The translations under genes and the position numbers were made by a program. The notes beneath the pieces are model-generated. The model was not told where the DNA came from, did not search any database, and saw only the letters and a program-made list of their open reading frames with translations. From Alphaproteobacteria bacterium 65-37 (GTDB taxonomy: Bacteria; Pseudomonadota; Alphaproteobacteria; Reyranellales; Reyranellaceae), in NCBI GenBank assembly GCA_001897995.1, contig MKRV01000234.1, forward strand, positions 25,902 through 78,228: a DNA stretch of 52,327 nt. The letters are read 5' to 3'. Each line of letters begins with the position of its first letter. Within the stretch, counting starts at the first letter, position 1. Positions 9,097-18,221 of this stretch are shown here, in pieces.

Positions 9097-10575
9097 TCAC
9101 TGCGGCGGTCCGGCGGCGACGGGCGATGTCGCGTCCACGGTGTCGGGCCTGCCCGGCAGCTTTTCGGGCAGATGGATGTAGGAGGTGCCGGCATCGAACA
9201 TCGAGTGCTGCAGCGCATCCTCCAGCAACGCCATCGCCTCGCGTTGCTGGACGAGGGCTTCATAGCGCGCGAGCTGCACAACCTCCTGTTCGAGGTCCGC
9301 TGTGAGTGGCGCCAGACGATCGACCTCGCCCATCTGAAACGCGCGGTCGATCTGCTGGCGTCGGCGCGTCTGGCTCTGCAAGAGAATGTTGGCCGTGGCC
9401 AGGGTGCGCGCCGCACCGCGATAGCTGGCGATCGCAAGATCGATGTCACCGATAATCTTGGCCTGGAGTGCGACGAACTTCGCGGCGGATTCCTTTCGAC
9501 GCGCCTCCGCTTCGGTGATCTGGCCCTGGTTCTGATTAAAAATCGGCAGGTCGAAACTCAGCTCGAAATTGTAGAGATGGTCGCCACGATCGAAGGCATA
9601 TCCGGGACCCACGTTGATGTTCGGAAACTGCTTCGCAACCTCGAGCCGCAGCGCCGCTTGAGCGGCTTCATACTCCGCCAGCATTCCGAGCACGTCGGCG
9701 CGCTCCAGCAGCGCCCGCCTGCGCAGCGAACCATCGGACATGTCGTTGATGTCGGGCGTCTCAGGCGGGCTGTCGAATGCGCCCAGCCCCACGCGAACCT
9801 GGTCGATCGCGCGCAACGGCACGCCTACAGCGGCCGCAAGCCTGGCGCGTGCTTCACCCGCCTGCCGTTCGGACTCCCGCGCGGCAAGTGTGCTCTGGCT
9901 CAAGTTTATGCGCTCGCGGGCAACATCGAGCGCCGAAGCCTCACCCGCCGTAAAGCGCCGTTCGAGAAGAGTGACGATCTGGTCCTGTAGGATCCGCCTC
10001 TTCTGGGCCAGCCGAAGGCGTCCTTCCGATGCCCACAAGTCCAGCAACGCCGTGCGTACGCCTCCGCGGACCTGCCAGGCTGCGGTCGCGAGATCTTGTC
10101 GGGTCGCTTCAGCAACATTGCGAGCTTGCTCGACACGAGCCTCACGCTTGCCGAAGGTCTCGATCACGAAACTGATCAGAAACCCAAGGGCCAGAGTCGA
10201 CGGCGCCTCGACGGCGAGGAGGCCGCTGCCTGGCGCAAGTGTCATGGTCGGGTTGGGGATCTGTCCGGCCGTGACGATGCCGACCCTGGCTAACGCGAGC
10301 CTGTTGCGGGAAATCTCGATCTCCGGGTGATAGTAAAGCGCGGCCAGCGTCAGCGTCGAGATGTCCCAGGTGCGCGCGCCACCGACGTACGTCGGCGAAG
10401 CGGCGGCGATGAACTGCGAAAGCCTGGGTTCGTCGAGCGTTCGACGTTCCAGCGCAGCCGCCGTGTTCGTTGGAACAATGGGCTTTGGAGTGTAGGAGGC
10501 GCAGCCGGCCAGCAACGAACCTGCGACACCAATTGCGATCGTTGCCGCTGCTAGGCGGCGCTTCTTCTCGTCCAT
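9097..10575 (-). CDS. czcC: CzcC-like outer-membrane efflux lipoprotein (TolC family)
   Basis: 492 residues from the ATG at 10575, chosen because GAGG precedes it and a lipobox (SLLAGC) then follows a proper signal; upstream in-frame starts at 10608 and 10638 would spoil the signal. Long heptad-rich stretches in two repeats are typical of the OEP/TolC fold. The trimer forms the outer-membrane channel for the RND pump CzcA and adaptor CzcB encoded divergently. The facing arrangement shares one intergenic control region (10576-10671). The exported ion is discussed under czcA. Confidence 0.85.
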   Translation of the reverse strand: MDEKKRRLAAATIAIGVAGSLLAGCASYTPKPIVPTNTAAALERRTLDEPRLSQFIAAASPTYVGGARTWDISTLTLAALYYHPEIEISRNRLALARVGIVTAGQIPNPTMTLAPGSGLLAVEAPSTLALGFLISFVIETFGKREARVEQARNVAEATRQDLATAAWQVRGGVRTALLDLWASEGRLRLAQKRRILQDQIVTLLERRFTAGEASALDVARERINLSQSTLAARESERQAGEARARLAAAVGVPLRAIDQVRVGLGAFDSPPETPDINDMSDGSLRRRALLERADVLGMLAEYEAAQAALRLEVAKQFPNINVGPGYAFDRGDHLYNFELSFDLPIFNQNQGQITEAEARRKESAAKFVALQAKIIGDIDLAIASYRGAARTLATANILLQSQTRRRQQIDRAFQMGEVDRLAPLTADLEQEVVQLARYEALVQQREAMALLEDALQHSMFDAGTSYIHLPEKLPGRPDTVDATSPVAAGPPQ

Positions 10576-10597
10576 AGGTGCCTCGACAAACTCTCCG

Positions 10598-10629
10598 ATT
10601 GACTGCATACCTCCCCCCGAGGATAGGAT
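10598..10629 (+). promoter_or_regulatory. czcBA promoter with degenerate operator, copy 2
   Basis: A TTGACT at 10599-10604 is followed by ATACCTCCCCCCGAGGATAGG (from 10608) and a TAGGAT at 10624-10629 that could serve as the -10 box with a long, 19-base spacer. The layout TTGACTG...CCTCC...GAGGATAGGA matches the region in front of the repressor gene at 18188-18216. A C-tract/G-tract element between -35 and -10 is usual for CsoR/RcnR-type repressors. Promoter boxes were judged by eye. Confidence 0.5.
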
Positions 10630-10671
10630 ACGGCGCAAAGTAAACGTCCGCCGTCGCGATGCAAGGATGAA

Positions 10672-11817
10672 ATGGTGAAGACTTCACAGCACGACAACAC
10701 CCACCACCGATGGGTGGCCCGGTCGATCGGCCTCTGTATGGCTGCTCTCATCGGGCTTGGCGCGGCAGCCGTACATGCGGCGAACGAGATAACGATTTCC
10801 GAACAGCAGGCGGCCAGCGTCGGGATCGAAGCCGAACCGCTGGCCGACCAACCGACGACGCGCGGCACCGTTTTCCCCGCCCGAGTGAGCATTCCACCCC
10901 ATCAGATTTACGTCGTCAGCGCTGCCATCGCCGCCAAGGTCGATTCGCTCGAAGTCGACAAGGATCAATCGGTTAGCAGCGGCGAGGTGCTTGCCCGGCT
11001 CAACAGCCCGACATTGATCCGTGCCCAGTCGGAATTCCTGCAGGCGGTCACCCAGGAGCGCTTCCTTCAAGAAACCCTGGCTCGCGAGCAGTCGCTCTCC
11101 TCGGACCGGACCGTGTCGTTGAAACAGATGCAGGCAACGCGTAACGAGCACGCGCAGGCGACCGCATCGGTCGCGGAAAGACGGCAAATCCTGCGCGACT
11201 ACGGAATGTCTGACGAAACGATCGGCAACCTCGTTTCGTCGCGTATCTTCGACAGCAAGACGGTCATCAACTCTCCGATCAACGGTGTGGTTCTGGACAT
11301 CCTGATCGCGCCAGGTCAGAGAATTGAGGCACAGGCACCGCTTATCAAAGTCGCCAGCCTCACGCCGTTGTGGCTGGAAATTCAGGTTCCCGCCCAGCGA
11401 GCGGCCAGGTTTCGGCTCGGTATCCCCGTCGAGGTCTCCGGTTATGGCGTTACAGCCCATGTAATTGCAGTCGGAACCAGTGCCGGCATGGCCACTCAGG
11501 CTGTGACTGTCCGCGCCGAGGTGTCGGACGGCGCAGCGGGATTGAAGCCCGGTCAGTTCGTCGAGGTTCTCGTCAAATTCCAGAATGAGGATGGCAAGAC
11601 GTGGTCGATCCGGCCTGAAGCCATCGTGCGGCGCGGCAAGGATGCGTTCGTGTTCGTGAAGACGCTCACCGGCTTTCGCGTCCAGGCCGTCACTGTTGTC
11701 GAGGAGACACGGGAGGCGGCGCTGATAACGGGCCCCTTGCGTGGAGACGAGAGTGTTGCCGTCCGCGGTCTTGTCGCCCTCAAGGGCGCGTGGCAGGGCC
11801 TCGGAGGGTCGCAGTAA
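10672..11817 (+). CDS. czcB: CzcB-like periplasmic adaptor of RND metal efflux
   Basis: 381 residues, ATG at 10672 with AAGGA five bases upstream. A signal-anchor (IGLCMAALIGLGAAAVHAA) is followed by the HlyD/MFP order: a barrel-sandwich (lipoyl-like) half, an alpha hairpin (about 115-175), the second lipoyl half (VINSPINGVVLDILIAPGQ) and a beta-barrel. It links the inner-membrane pump to the outer-membrane channel and may hand metal to the pump. Its TAA overlaps the czcA ATG (TAATG), so the two are translationally coupled. Confidence 0.88.
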   Translation: MVKTSQHDNTHHRWVARSIGLCMAALIGLGAAAVHAANEITISEQQAASVGIEAEPLADQPTTRGTVFPARVSIPPHQIYVVSAAIAAKVDSLEVDKDQSVSSGEVLARLNSPTLIRAQSEFLQAVTQERFLQETLAREQSLSSDRTVSLKQMQATRNEHAQATASVAERRQILRDYGMSDETIGNLVSSRIFDSKTVINSPINGVVLDILIAPGQRIEAQAPLIKVASLTPLWLEIQVPAQRAARFRLGIPVEVSGYGVTAHVIAVGTSAGMATQAVTVRAEVSDGAAGLKPGQFVEVLVKFQNEDGKTWSIRPEAIVRRGKDAFVFVKTLTGFRVQAVTVVEETREAALITGPLRGDESVAVRGLVALKGAWQGLGGSQ

Positions 11818-14800
11818 TGCTCGGCCGTCTCGTAGAGTTCGCTCTGTCCCAGCGTCTGCTAATCTGCCTGCTTACGGTCCTGCTCTGCGCCGCCGGAGCC
11901 TATGCGTTTCGGCAGCTTCCGATCGACGCCTTTCCCGACGTCTCCCCCGTGCAGGTGAAGGTCATCTTGAAAGCGCCCGGCATGACGCCGGAAGAAGTCG
12001 AGGCGCGCATTACGACGCCGATCGAGATCGAGATGATCGGCATCCCCTACAAAACGATCCTTCGATCTGTCACGAAGTACGCCCTTGCGGACATCACGAT
12101 CGATTTCCAGGACGGCGTTGATATCTATTGGGCGCGGAACCAGGTCACCGAACGGCTTGCCGCGATTACTAAGGAACTGCCGGCGGGCGTGTCCGGCGGT
12201 CTCGCGCCGATCACTACGCCGCTCGGCGAGATGTTCATGTTCACAATCGAGGGCGGCTCGCTCTCTCTGGCCGAACGCCGCACGCTGCTCGATTGGACGA
12301 TTCGGCCGGCGCTGCGGACCCTGCCAGGCGTTGCCGACGTGAACTCGCTGGGTGGTGTGGTCCGGAGCTTCGAGGTCATCCCCGACAACGCGGCCCTGGC
12401 GGCCCACGGCGTCGCCAGCGAGGTCCTGCAGAAAGCGATCGAGGCAAACAACCGCAACGACGGAGCGGGGCGCCTGCGCGACGGTGAGGAGGTCCTGCTC
12501 GTACGGGCTGAGGGTAACGTTCGGAACCTCGACGACCTGCGCGCGATTGTCGTCGCGTCGAAGGACGGAAAAGTCGTCCGGGTCGGTGATGTCGCAAGGG
12601 TTGAGATCGGAAGCCTCACCCGCTACGGTGTCGTGACCAAGGACGGCGTGGGTGAAGCGGTCCAGGGGCTGGTGCTCGGCCTGCGCGGCGCGAATGCTCG
12701 CGACGTGGTCACCAGCGTCAAGACGAAGCTCGCCGAGCTTCAGTCGGGCCTGCCGCCGGGCGTCGTAATCAAACCCTTCTACGACCGCGGCGATCTCGTC
12801 GAACGCTCGGTCCAGACGATCGCCACGGCGCTCCTGGAAGCGACGGTGCTGGTGATCGTGTTGCTGGTGCTATTCCTCGGAGACTGGCGGGCGGCGCTCG
12901 TAGTCGTGTTGACGCTGCCCTTCGCCGCACTCGGCACATTCATCTTGATGCGGATGTTCAACATGTCCGCCAACCTCATGAGCCTGGGCGGCCTGGCGAT
13001 CGCGATCGGCATGCTGATCGACGCCGCCGTGGTGGTGGTCGAGAACGTCGTTGCGCAAATCAGCCGCACAGGCGCGTCGAAACATGTGCCGTTCCTCAAC
13101 ATCATCTATCGAGGAACCAGGGAGGTGGCCGTCCCCGTCACGTCGGGCATCGCCGTCATCGTCATCGTCTTCCTGCCGCTGCTGACCCTCCAAGGCCTGG
13201 AAGGTAAGCTGTTCATTCCGGTCGCCCTCGCTATCGTCTTTGCTCTGAGCAGCTCGTTGCTCCTGTCGCTTACCGTGATCCCCGTGATGGCTTCCTTCCT
13301 GTTGCGGCGGGAGGGACATGCCGATACATGGCTGACGCGCCGCGCCACCGACCTCTACGTCCCTGCGCTCCGCTGGTCTCTGCGGCATGAAAAGACAGTG
13401 CTGTCGGTCGCATTTGCAATCCTCGTTGCGGCCGGTCTCGTCTACGCTCTCATCGGCAAGACCTTCATGCCGACCATGGACGAAGGCTCGGTCATCGTCG
13501 GCATCGAAAAAATTCCGTCGGTCAGCATCGAGGAGACCGCCGCGCTCGATCTCAAGATCCAGAAGGCCATCATGGCGGGCGTACCCGAGGTGACCGGGAT
13601 CGTCGCCCGCGCCGGCTCCGACGAGCTTGGGCTCGACCCGATGGGCCTCAACCAGACGGACACGTATCTGCTGACGACGCCGCCGTCGCAATGGCGCCAG
13701 CCACATGACAAGGAGTGGCTGCTCGGCGAGCTGCGCAAGGTCCTCGATAAGCTGCCGGGCGTCTCGTACAGCTTCACCCAGCCGATCGACATGCGCGTCC
13801 AGGAGATGATCATCGGCGTCCGGGGCGACGTCGTCGTCAAGATATTTGGGCCCGACATTCCGACGCTCAACAGCCTTGCGGTCGAGATCACTGCGAAATT
13901 GGAGACGATCAGGGGCAGCGAGGACGTTCGCACGGTCCTGAACGACGGTGTCCAATACCTGAGCGTCGCCGTCGATCGCCTGCAGGCCGGGCGATTTGGA
14001 CTGAATGTCGACGACATCGCCGACGGCTTGCGCACGCAGATCGAGGGCAAGACGCTGGGGATCGTACTCGAGGACGGTCGCCGCACACCTGTTCTTCTGC
14101 GGGGCGCCGACAGTGTCCGCGGATCCAGCGCCACCTTCAACGACCTCAAGATGACGATGGCCGACGGCACCGTCGTTCCGCTCATGTCCTTGGCGGCCCT
14201 CGACCGCGTCGATGGCCCCGTCAAGATAGACCGCGAGAACGGTCGCCGGATGGCGCTAGTACAAAGCGACGTGAAGGGCCGCGATCTCGTCGGCTTCGTC
14301 GATGACGCGAAGAAGGTCGTGGTCGATCAAGTCAAGCTACCCCCGGGATATGAGCTTGCCTGGGGTGGACAGTTCGAGAACCAGCAGCGTGCAGCCGCGC
14401 GGCTTGAGATCGTCGTTCCGATCGCGTTAGCCTTGATCTTCCTGCTGCTATTCACCACCTTCGGCTCGGTCCGCCAGTCCCTTCTAGTTTTTGTGAACAT
14501 CCCCTTCGCCCTTGTCGGCGGTGTCTTCACGCTGTCAGCTTCAGGCGAGTATCTGTCGGTGCCGGCTTCCATCGGCTTTATTGCGCTGCTGGGCATCGCG
14601 GTGCTGAACGGCCTCGTCCTGGTGTCCCACTTCAACCAGCTTCTGGGTGAGGGCGAAGCCATGGAAGACATCGTTTTCAACGGCGCGCTTCGCCGGCTTC
14701 GCCCCGTCCTCCTCACAGCCACCATCACGGCGTTCGGCCTGGTGCCCCTTTTGTTCGCCACGGGCCCCGGCTCGGAGGTGCAAAAGCCCCTCGCCATCGT

Positions 14801-14900
14801 GGTTATCGGCGGGCTGGCGAGTTCGACGCTTCTCACTCTGCTGATTCTGCCCTTGCTTTACCGCCGGTTCGGCGTTTCCCGAAAGGCGATAGCCATATGA
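11817..14900 (+). CDS. czcA: CzcA/CusA-type RND heavy-metal efflux pump
   Basis: 1027 residues from the ATG at 11817, with CGGAGGG upstream; an upstream in-frame start at 11790 is buried in czcB. The protein has twelve membrane helices and two large periplasmic loops, as in HME-RND pumps. The helix-four signature, around residues 396-410, reads AIGMLIDAAVVVVEN, with the proton-relay Asp near 402. The AIGxxxDAxxxxxEN form is the one described for monovalent Cu(I)/Ag(I) pumps, whereas Co/Zn/Cd pumps usually show DFGxxxDGAxxxxEN. The pump therefore may be closer to CusA in specificity, although the neighbouring genes are mostly nickel/cobalt type. It overlaps the DUF3240 gene by four bases. Confidence 0.93.
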   Translation: MLGRLVEFALSQRLLICLLTVLLCAAGAYAFRQLPIDAFPDVSPVQVKVILKAPGMTPEEVEARITTPIEIEMIGIPYKTILRSVTKYALADITIDFQDGVDIYWARNQVTERLAAITKELPAGVSGGLAPITTPLGEMFMFTIEGGSLSLAERRTLLDWTIRPALRTLPGVADVNSLGGVVRSFEVIPDNAALAAHGVASEVLQKAIEANNRNDGAGRLRDGEEVLLVRAEGNVRNLDDLRAIVVASKDGKVVRVGDVARVEIGSLTRYGVVTKDGVGEAVQGLVLGLRGANARDVVTSVKTKLAELQSGLPPGVVIKPFYDRGDLVERSVQTIATALLEATVLVIVLLVLFLGDWRAALVVVLTLPFAALGTFILMRMFNMSANLMSLGGLAIAIGMLIDAAVVVVENVVAQISRTGASKHVPFLNIIYRGTREVAVPVTSGIAVIVIVFLPLLTLQGLEGKLFIPVALAIVFALSSSLLLSLTVIPVMASFLLRREGHADTWLTRRATDLYVPALRWSLRHEKTVLSVAFAILVAAGLVYALIGKTFMPTMDEGSVIVGIEKIPSVSIEETAALDLKIQKAIMAGVPEVTGIVARAGSDELGLDPMGLNQTDTYLLTTPPSQWRQPHDKEWLLGELRKVLDKLPGVSYSFTQPIDMRVQEMIIGVRGDVVVKIFGPDIPTLNSLAVEITAKLETIRGSEDVRTVLNDGVQYLSVAVDRLQAGRFGLNVDDIADGLRTQIEGKTLGIVLEDGRRTPVLLRGADSVRGSSATFNDLKMTMADGTVVPLMSLAALDRVDGPVKIDRENGRRMALVQSDVKGRDLVGFVDDAKKVVVDQVKLPPGYELAWGGQFENQQRAAARLEIVVPIALALIFLLLFTTFGSVRQSLLVFVNIPFALVGGVFTLSASGEYLSVPASIGFIALLGIAVLNGLVLVSHFNQLLGEGEAMEDIVFNGALRRLRPVLLTATITAFGLVPLLFATGPGSEVQKPLAIVVIGGLASSTLLTLLILPLLYRRFGVSRKAIAI

Positions 14901-15211
14901 ACCCACCATCCGTCATCCTTACGTTCGTGGCACCTCGCGTGCTCGAGGAAAAACTCGTGCAGATGCTTCTGACGCACGAAGTTGCCGGCGACGCCGGCTT
15001 TTCGGTCAGCGAGATCATCGCCTACGGCCGGAACCTGCATTTCAGGACGGTGGCCGAGCAGGTCAGTGGGCGAGTAAGGCAGATCGAGGTGCGGATGGTT
15101 CTGCCCGCCGACCATGCGCAACAAATTGTCGAGCAGCTCAAGGCCGAGATGCCGGGACAGCATGTCAAGTGGCAGATCGCATCGATCATGGCGACCGGCG
15201 AACTCTCGTGA
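14897..15211 (+). CDS. DUF3240 family, PII-like protein linked to the RND pump
   Basis: 104 residues; the ATG overlaps the czcA stop as ATGA. The sequence VILTFVAPRVLEEKLVQMLL...HFRTVAEQVSGRVRQIEVRMVL matches DUF3240, a small ferredoxin-like fold related to PII signal proteins and repeatedly found at the end of czc/cus operons. It probably modulates pump activity or binds metal in the cytosol; no reaction is established. Confidence 0.8.
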   Translation: MNPPSVILTFVAPRVLEEKLVQMLLTHEVAGDAGFSVSEIIAYGRNLHFRTVAEQVSGRVRQIEVRMVLPADHAQQIVEQLKAEMPGQHVKWQIASIMATGELS

Positions 15212-15383
15212 CAGTCGTCCGAAGAATTCAAGGGTTGTGCATCGCTGTTGCCAGCAATGCCAGCGCTGAGCGAAGAAATGCCGCCTTAGAATGGCCGGCT
15301 GCCATAGAGAGGCGCTTACGAATAAATTCAATGGAGATCAGTAGGAGAGGAACGAATGCCAAATTCCCACCTAGTGGACGTTC

Positions 15384-16157
15384 ATGCTGATGCGCGCACA
15401 GGCTCAGAAGGTTAGAGCTTTAGCGCGTGTCGATCGATCACAGTTGCATCGTACTTCCACCTTCGTCGCATTGAGCGCCATTCATTGTGCGCTATTTGTG
15501 GCTTTTGCTATCGGACCCGCCCGCGCGGATGAATACTTGTCGATGCGGTCGGTTGTTACGGGGGAGGAAATCGGCAGGGCATATCGAACCGACCGAGCGG
15601 TCCCGAAGCAGGCCGACAATACCAATGATCAGAATGCATGTGCCAACGATCCGCGAGTAGTCTCGAAGACCGATGCCGATCGGATCGGCAGACTGGCGCA
15701 GACGGATCGGGAGGCTGCCTCGATCGAGCTCGCGAGGGTGATTGGCTCATGCATGGCCCGGAAGGGCTGGCGAATCGTGATTGCCGGCGCGGACGTTCCC
15801 GGAATCGAGCGCCCGGCTATGGCGGCGCTCGATGCGGTCCTCGACAGGTTGTCTTCTTCCTTGCCCCGGAAGGTCGACCAGCACAGTGACCTGGTGCAGG
15901 TGAAGCGATACCAGGCCGATGTGGTCTATACGATGAAAGTTAGACCCGAATCGCAAGGCACTGCCGACGAGCTCCGCGAATTCTACGCGGCCGATCCCCG
16001 CGCCGCCGAAGCGATGAACAAGGATCTCATGAAGCAAACCTATTGCACGACACCACCAAACATCTTTCTGAAGGCGGGTGTGGCAATCAGCTGGGAGGTC
16101 TTTGACGAAAAGGGGTTGGTTTGGCGTATTCGCTTGGCTTCGGAAGACTGCCCATGA
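15384..16157 (+). CDS. Exported hypothetical protein
   Basis: 257 residues with an N-terminal hydrophobic stretch (ALSAIHCALFVAFAIGPARA) fitting a signal peptide ending at ARA. The mature part has Cys residues in NACAND, GSCMARKGW and TYCTTPP and ends in EDCP, which suggests disulphides and periplasmic location. I do not recognise a family. The start at 15384 is the first ATG; a short basic segment precedes the hydrophobic part, and the second Met follows two codons later. It lies between the czc operon and the converging YqaA gene. Confidence 0.55.
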   Translation: MLMRAQAQKVRALARVDRSQLHRTSTFVALSAIHCALFVAFAIGPARADEYLSMRSVVTGEEIGRAYRTDRAVPKQADNTNDQNACANDPRVVSKTDADRIGRLAQTDREAASIELARVIGSCMARKGWRIVIAGADVPGIERPAMAALDAVLDRLSSSLPRKVDQHSDLVQVKRYQADVVYTMKVRPESQGTADELREFYAADPRAAEAMNKDLMKQTYCTTPPNIFLKAGVAISWEVFDEKGLVWRIRLASEDCP

Positions 16158-16321
16158 ACCGTTGCCGCGACGCTCGCTAAACTTGCGGTTTCCTCAATTC
16201 TGCATGGTCGAACTTTTGCTCGGCCCGCTAGCGTCAAACTACTACGCGCGGCGGACACCGCCCGCGCCAGATCCGGAACTCCATAGTCTATTGGAACCTA
16301 TCCTATCGACCTTGCGGCATT

Positions 16322-16810
16322 TCAATAGAACCACAGCGTCGCCGCGATCAGCACGAGATAACGTCCAATCTTCGCAATCGTGACGAGCAACAGGAAGACA
16401 GGCAACGATTCCCGCAGCACCCCAGCCACGACCGTGAGCGGATCGCCGATCACGGGGACCCAGCTCAGCAGGAGTGACCATCTGCCGTAGCGGCGATACC
16501 ATTGCTGCGCCCGGTCGAGCATCGCGCCGGTTGCCGGGAACCATGACCGGCTGCCGAGTCGCTCGATCGCGCGGCCCAGCATCCAGTTGATCGTCGATCC
16601 GAGAATGTTGCCGACGCTTGCCGTCAGGAGGAGTAGCCATGGCGAATAATCCACCAGGAGCAGCCCCACCAGCGCCGCTTCCGATTGCAATGGCAGCACG
16701 GTCGCGGCGGCCAAGGAGATAAGGAACAGGCATGCATAGGCGAAGAGTATGACCGCCTGGTCATAAAGTTCGGGAAGGTTCGCCCCCAATGTCAGTTGCC
16801 CCGCGGCCAT
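16322..16810 (-). CDS. YqaA/DedA-like membrane protein (VTT domain)
   Basis: 162 residues with four or five membrane helices. Key motifs are SEAALVGLLL, ASVGNILGSTINWMLGR and SWVPVIGDPLTVVAGVLR, which are the paired re-entrant G-x-x-G-x-x-x-x-Y/W-x-x-GR and P-x-x-G-(D)-P blocks of the SNARE-associated/VTT family, YqaA branch. DedA relatives move lipids or affect membrane potential; a metal-related role is only inferred from position. Its start lies inside the 3' end of the MFS exporter (19-base overlap), implying coupling. Confidence 0.8.
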   Translation of the reverse strand: MAAGQLTLGANLPELYDQAVILFAYACLFLISLAAATVLPLQSEAALVGLLLVDYSPWLLLLTASVGNILGSTINWMLGRAIERLGSRSWFPATGAMLDRAQQWYRRYGRWSLLLSWVPVIGDPLTVVAGVLRESLPVFLLLVTIAKIGRYLVLIAATLWFY

Positions 16811-18114
16811 TCAGTATGATGACTGTCGATGACATAGGCATGTGTGTGCCGGCGAACCCGCCCGATGCTTTCGGCACGTGCGACATGGGGGTGGTCGTCA
16901 GCAAGCGTGTCGTGGACATGCTCGATCTCGTCGGGGTCGGCCGCCGGCCAGAGTCGAAGCGCAAGCAGGACCGCGAGACCCGCAATCAAGCCGAGCGCCC
17001 CGAAGGTCCACTGCAGGCCGACCTTCGCACCGAGCCAGCCGGCGACGGGATAGGTGAGCAGCCAGCAGGCGTGTGAGAGCGCGAACTGAGCGGCAAACAG
17101 CGCCGGGCGGTCCTCCGGCTGGGAGGAGCGGCGCAGCAGCCGCCCGGACGGCGTTTGGGCGAGCGAATAGCCGAGGCCCAGCACGAACCAGAGCGGAAGA
17201 AGCAAGGCGTAGTTTCCAACGAGCATGCCGGCAAACAGGCCTGCGACCAGGAGGGCGGCGCCGGCCAGCATCGCCGTCCGGTCGGCGACTTTGTCAAGAA
17301 GGCGCGGCAGCACGAGCGCGGCGATCATCGAGCCGCCGCCGAACGCGGCCAGCGCCAGGGCCATCGCGCGCTGGGTCAGGCCGAACTCGGCCTGGACCAG
17401 CACCACGGTATTGACGATCACCATGGCACTCGCGGCAGCGATGGCGAAGTTGAGGGCAAGCAGGCCGCGCAATCGCGGCGTTGCGAGATAAAGGCGCAGA
17501 CCGCGAGTCGTGCGTTCATAGATGCTGCGCTGCTCGGGCGATATGGGGCTCGGCAACACGACCGAGACGACCAGCATGCCGGAAACGAGGAAGCCGACGA
17601 CCGTGCCGGCGAACAGGCTGTGGAAGCTGATGACCGTCAGCAGTGCCGCGGCCAGCATCGGGCTGACGACGTTCTCGAGGTCGTAGGCGAGCCGGGAGAG
17701 CGAGAGCGCGCGGGTGTATTCCCTTTCGTCCGGGAGCACGTCAGGTATGGTCGCCTGGAACGTCGGGGTGAAGGCAGCAGACGCCGACTGCAGTACGAAG
17801 ATGAGGACATAGACTTGCCAGACCTCGCTCACGAACGGCAGCAGCACGGCCACTGCCGCCCGCACGACATCGAGGCCTACGAGCATCGCCCTTCGCGGCA
17901 ACCGTTCGGCGAAGGCGGAAGCGATCGGCGCCACCCCGACATAGGCGATCATCTTGATGGCGAGTGCGGTGCCGAGCACGGCCCCGGCGTCGGGGCCGGC
18001 AAGCTCATAGGCCAGAAGCCCCAGCGCGACGGTCGCAAGGCCAGTGCCCACCAGGGCGATGACCTGGGCCGCGAAGAGATGACGATACGTCCGGTTGGCA
18101 AGTACGTTCAGCAT
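16792..18114 (-). CDS. nreB: MFS exporter with His-rich tail, NreB-like (nickel efflux)
   Basis: 440 residues with about twelve membrane helices of the MFS_3 (enterobactin/macrolide-exporter) type, beginning MLNVLANRTYRHLFAAQ. After the last helix comes a hydrophilic tail rich in His (EHVHDTLADDHPHVAR, RRHTHAYVIDSHHTEW), the trait that distinguishes NreB nickel exporters. It is divergent from an NreA/RcnR-type regulator gene, the pairing known for nre loci. Nickel export, possibly also cobalt, is the best inference; the substrate is not shown by the sequence itself. Confidence 0.75.
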   Translation of the reverse strand: MLNVLANRTYRHLFAAQVIALVGTGLATVALGLLAYELAGPDAGAVLGTALAIKMIAYVGVAPIASAFAERLPRRAMLVGLDVVRAAVAVLLPFVSEVWQVYVLIFVLQSASAAFTPTFQATIPDVLPDEREYTRALSLSRLAYDLENVVSPMLAAALLTVISFHSLFAGTVVGFLVSGMLVVSVVLPSPISPEQRSIYERTTRGLRLYLATPRLRGLLALNFAIAAASAMVIVNTVVLVQAEFGLTQRAMALALAAFGGGSMIAALVLPRLLDKVADRTAMLAGAALLVAGLFAGMLVGNYALLLPLWFVLGLGYSLAQTPSGRLLRRSSQPEDRPALFAAQFALSHACWLLTYPVAGWLGAKVGLQWTFGALGLIAGLAVLLALRLWPAADPDEIEHVHDTLADDHPHVARAESIGRVRRHTHAYVIDSHHTEWPRGN

Positions 18115-18187
18115 TGGCTCGATGTTCCCTGCCGCGGCGGTCTCTACCGCTGCAGCCGGTGTGCAGTGGTGAGTGATGGGGGCAGTA

Positions 18188-18216
18188 TTGACTGATCCCC
18201 TCCAGGAGGATAGGAG
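18188..18216 (+). promoter_or_regulatory. Operator-like motif, copy 3, in front of the CsoR/NreA-type repressor
   Basis: TTGACT at 18188-18193 is followed by ATCCCCTCCAGGAGGATA at 18195-18212 and a TAGGAG at 18211. The 18-mer is identical to that at 9035-9052 and resembles 10608-10627. It lies just before the repressor gene, so autoregulation is likely. If TTGACT is the true -35, transcription would start almost at the ATG (18222), giving a near-leaderless message. Confidence 0.55.
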
Positions 18217-18221
18217 AATCT

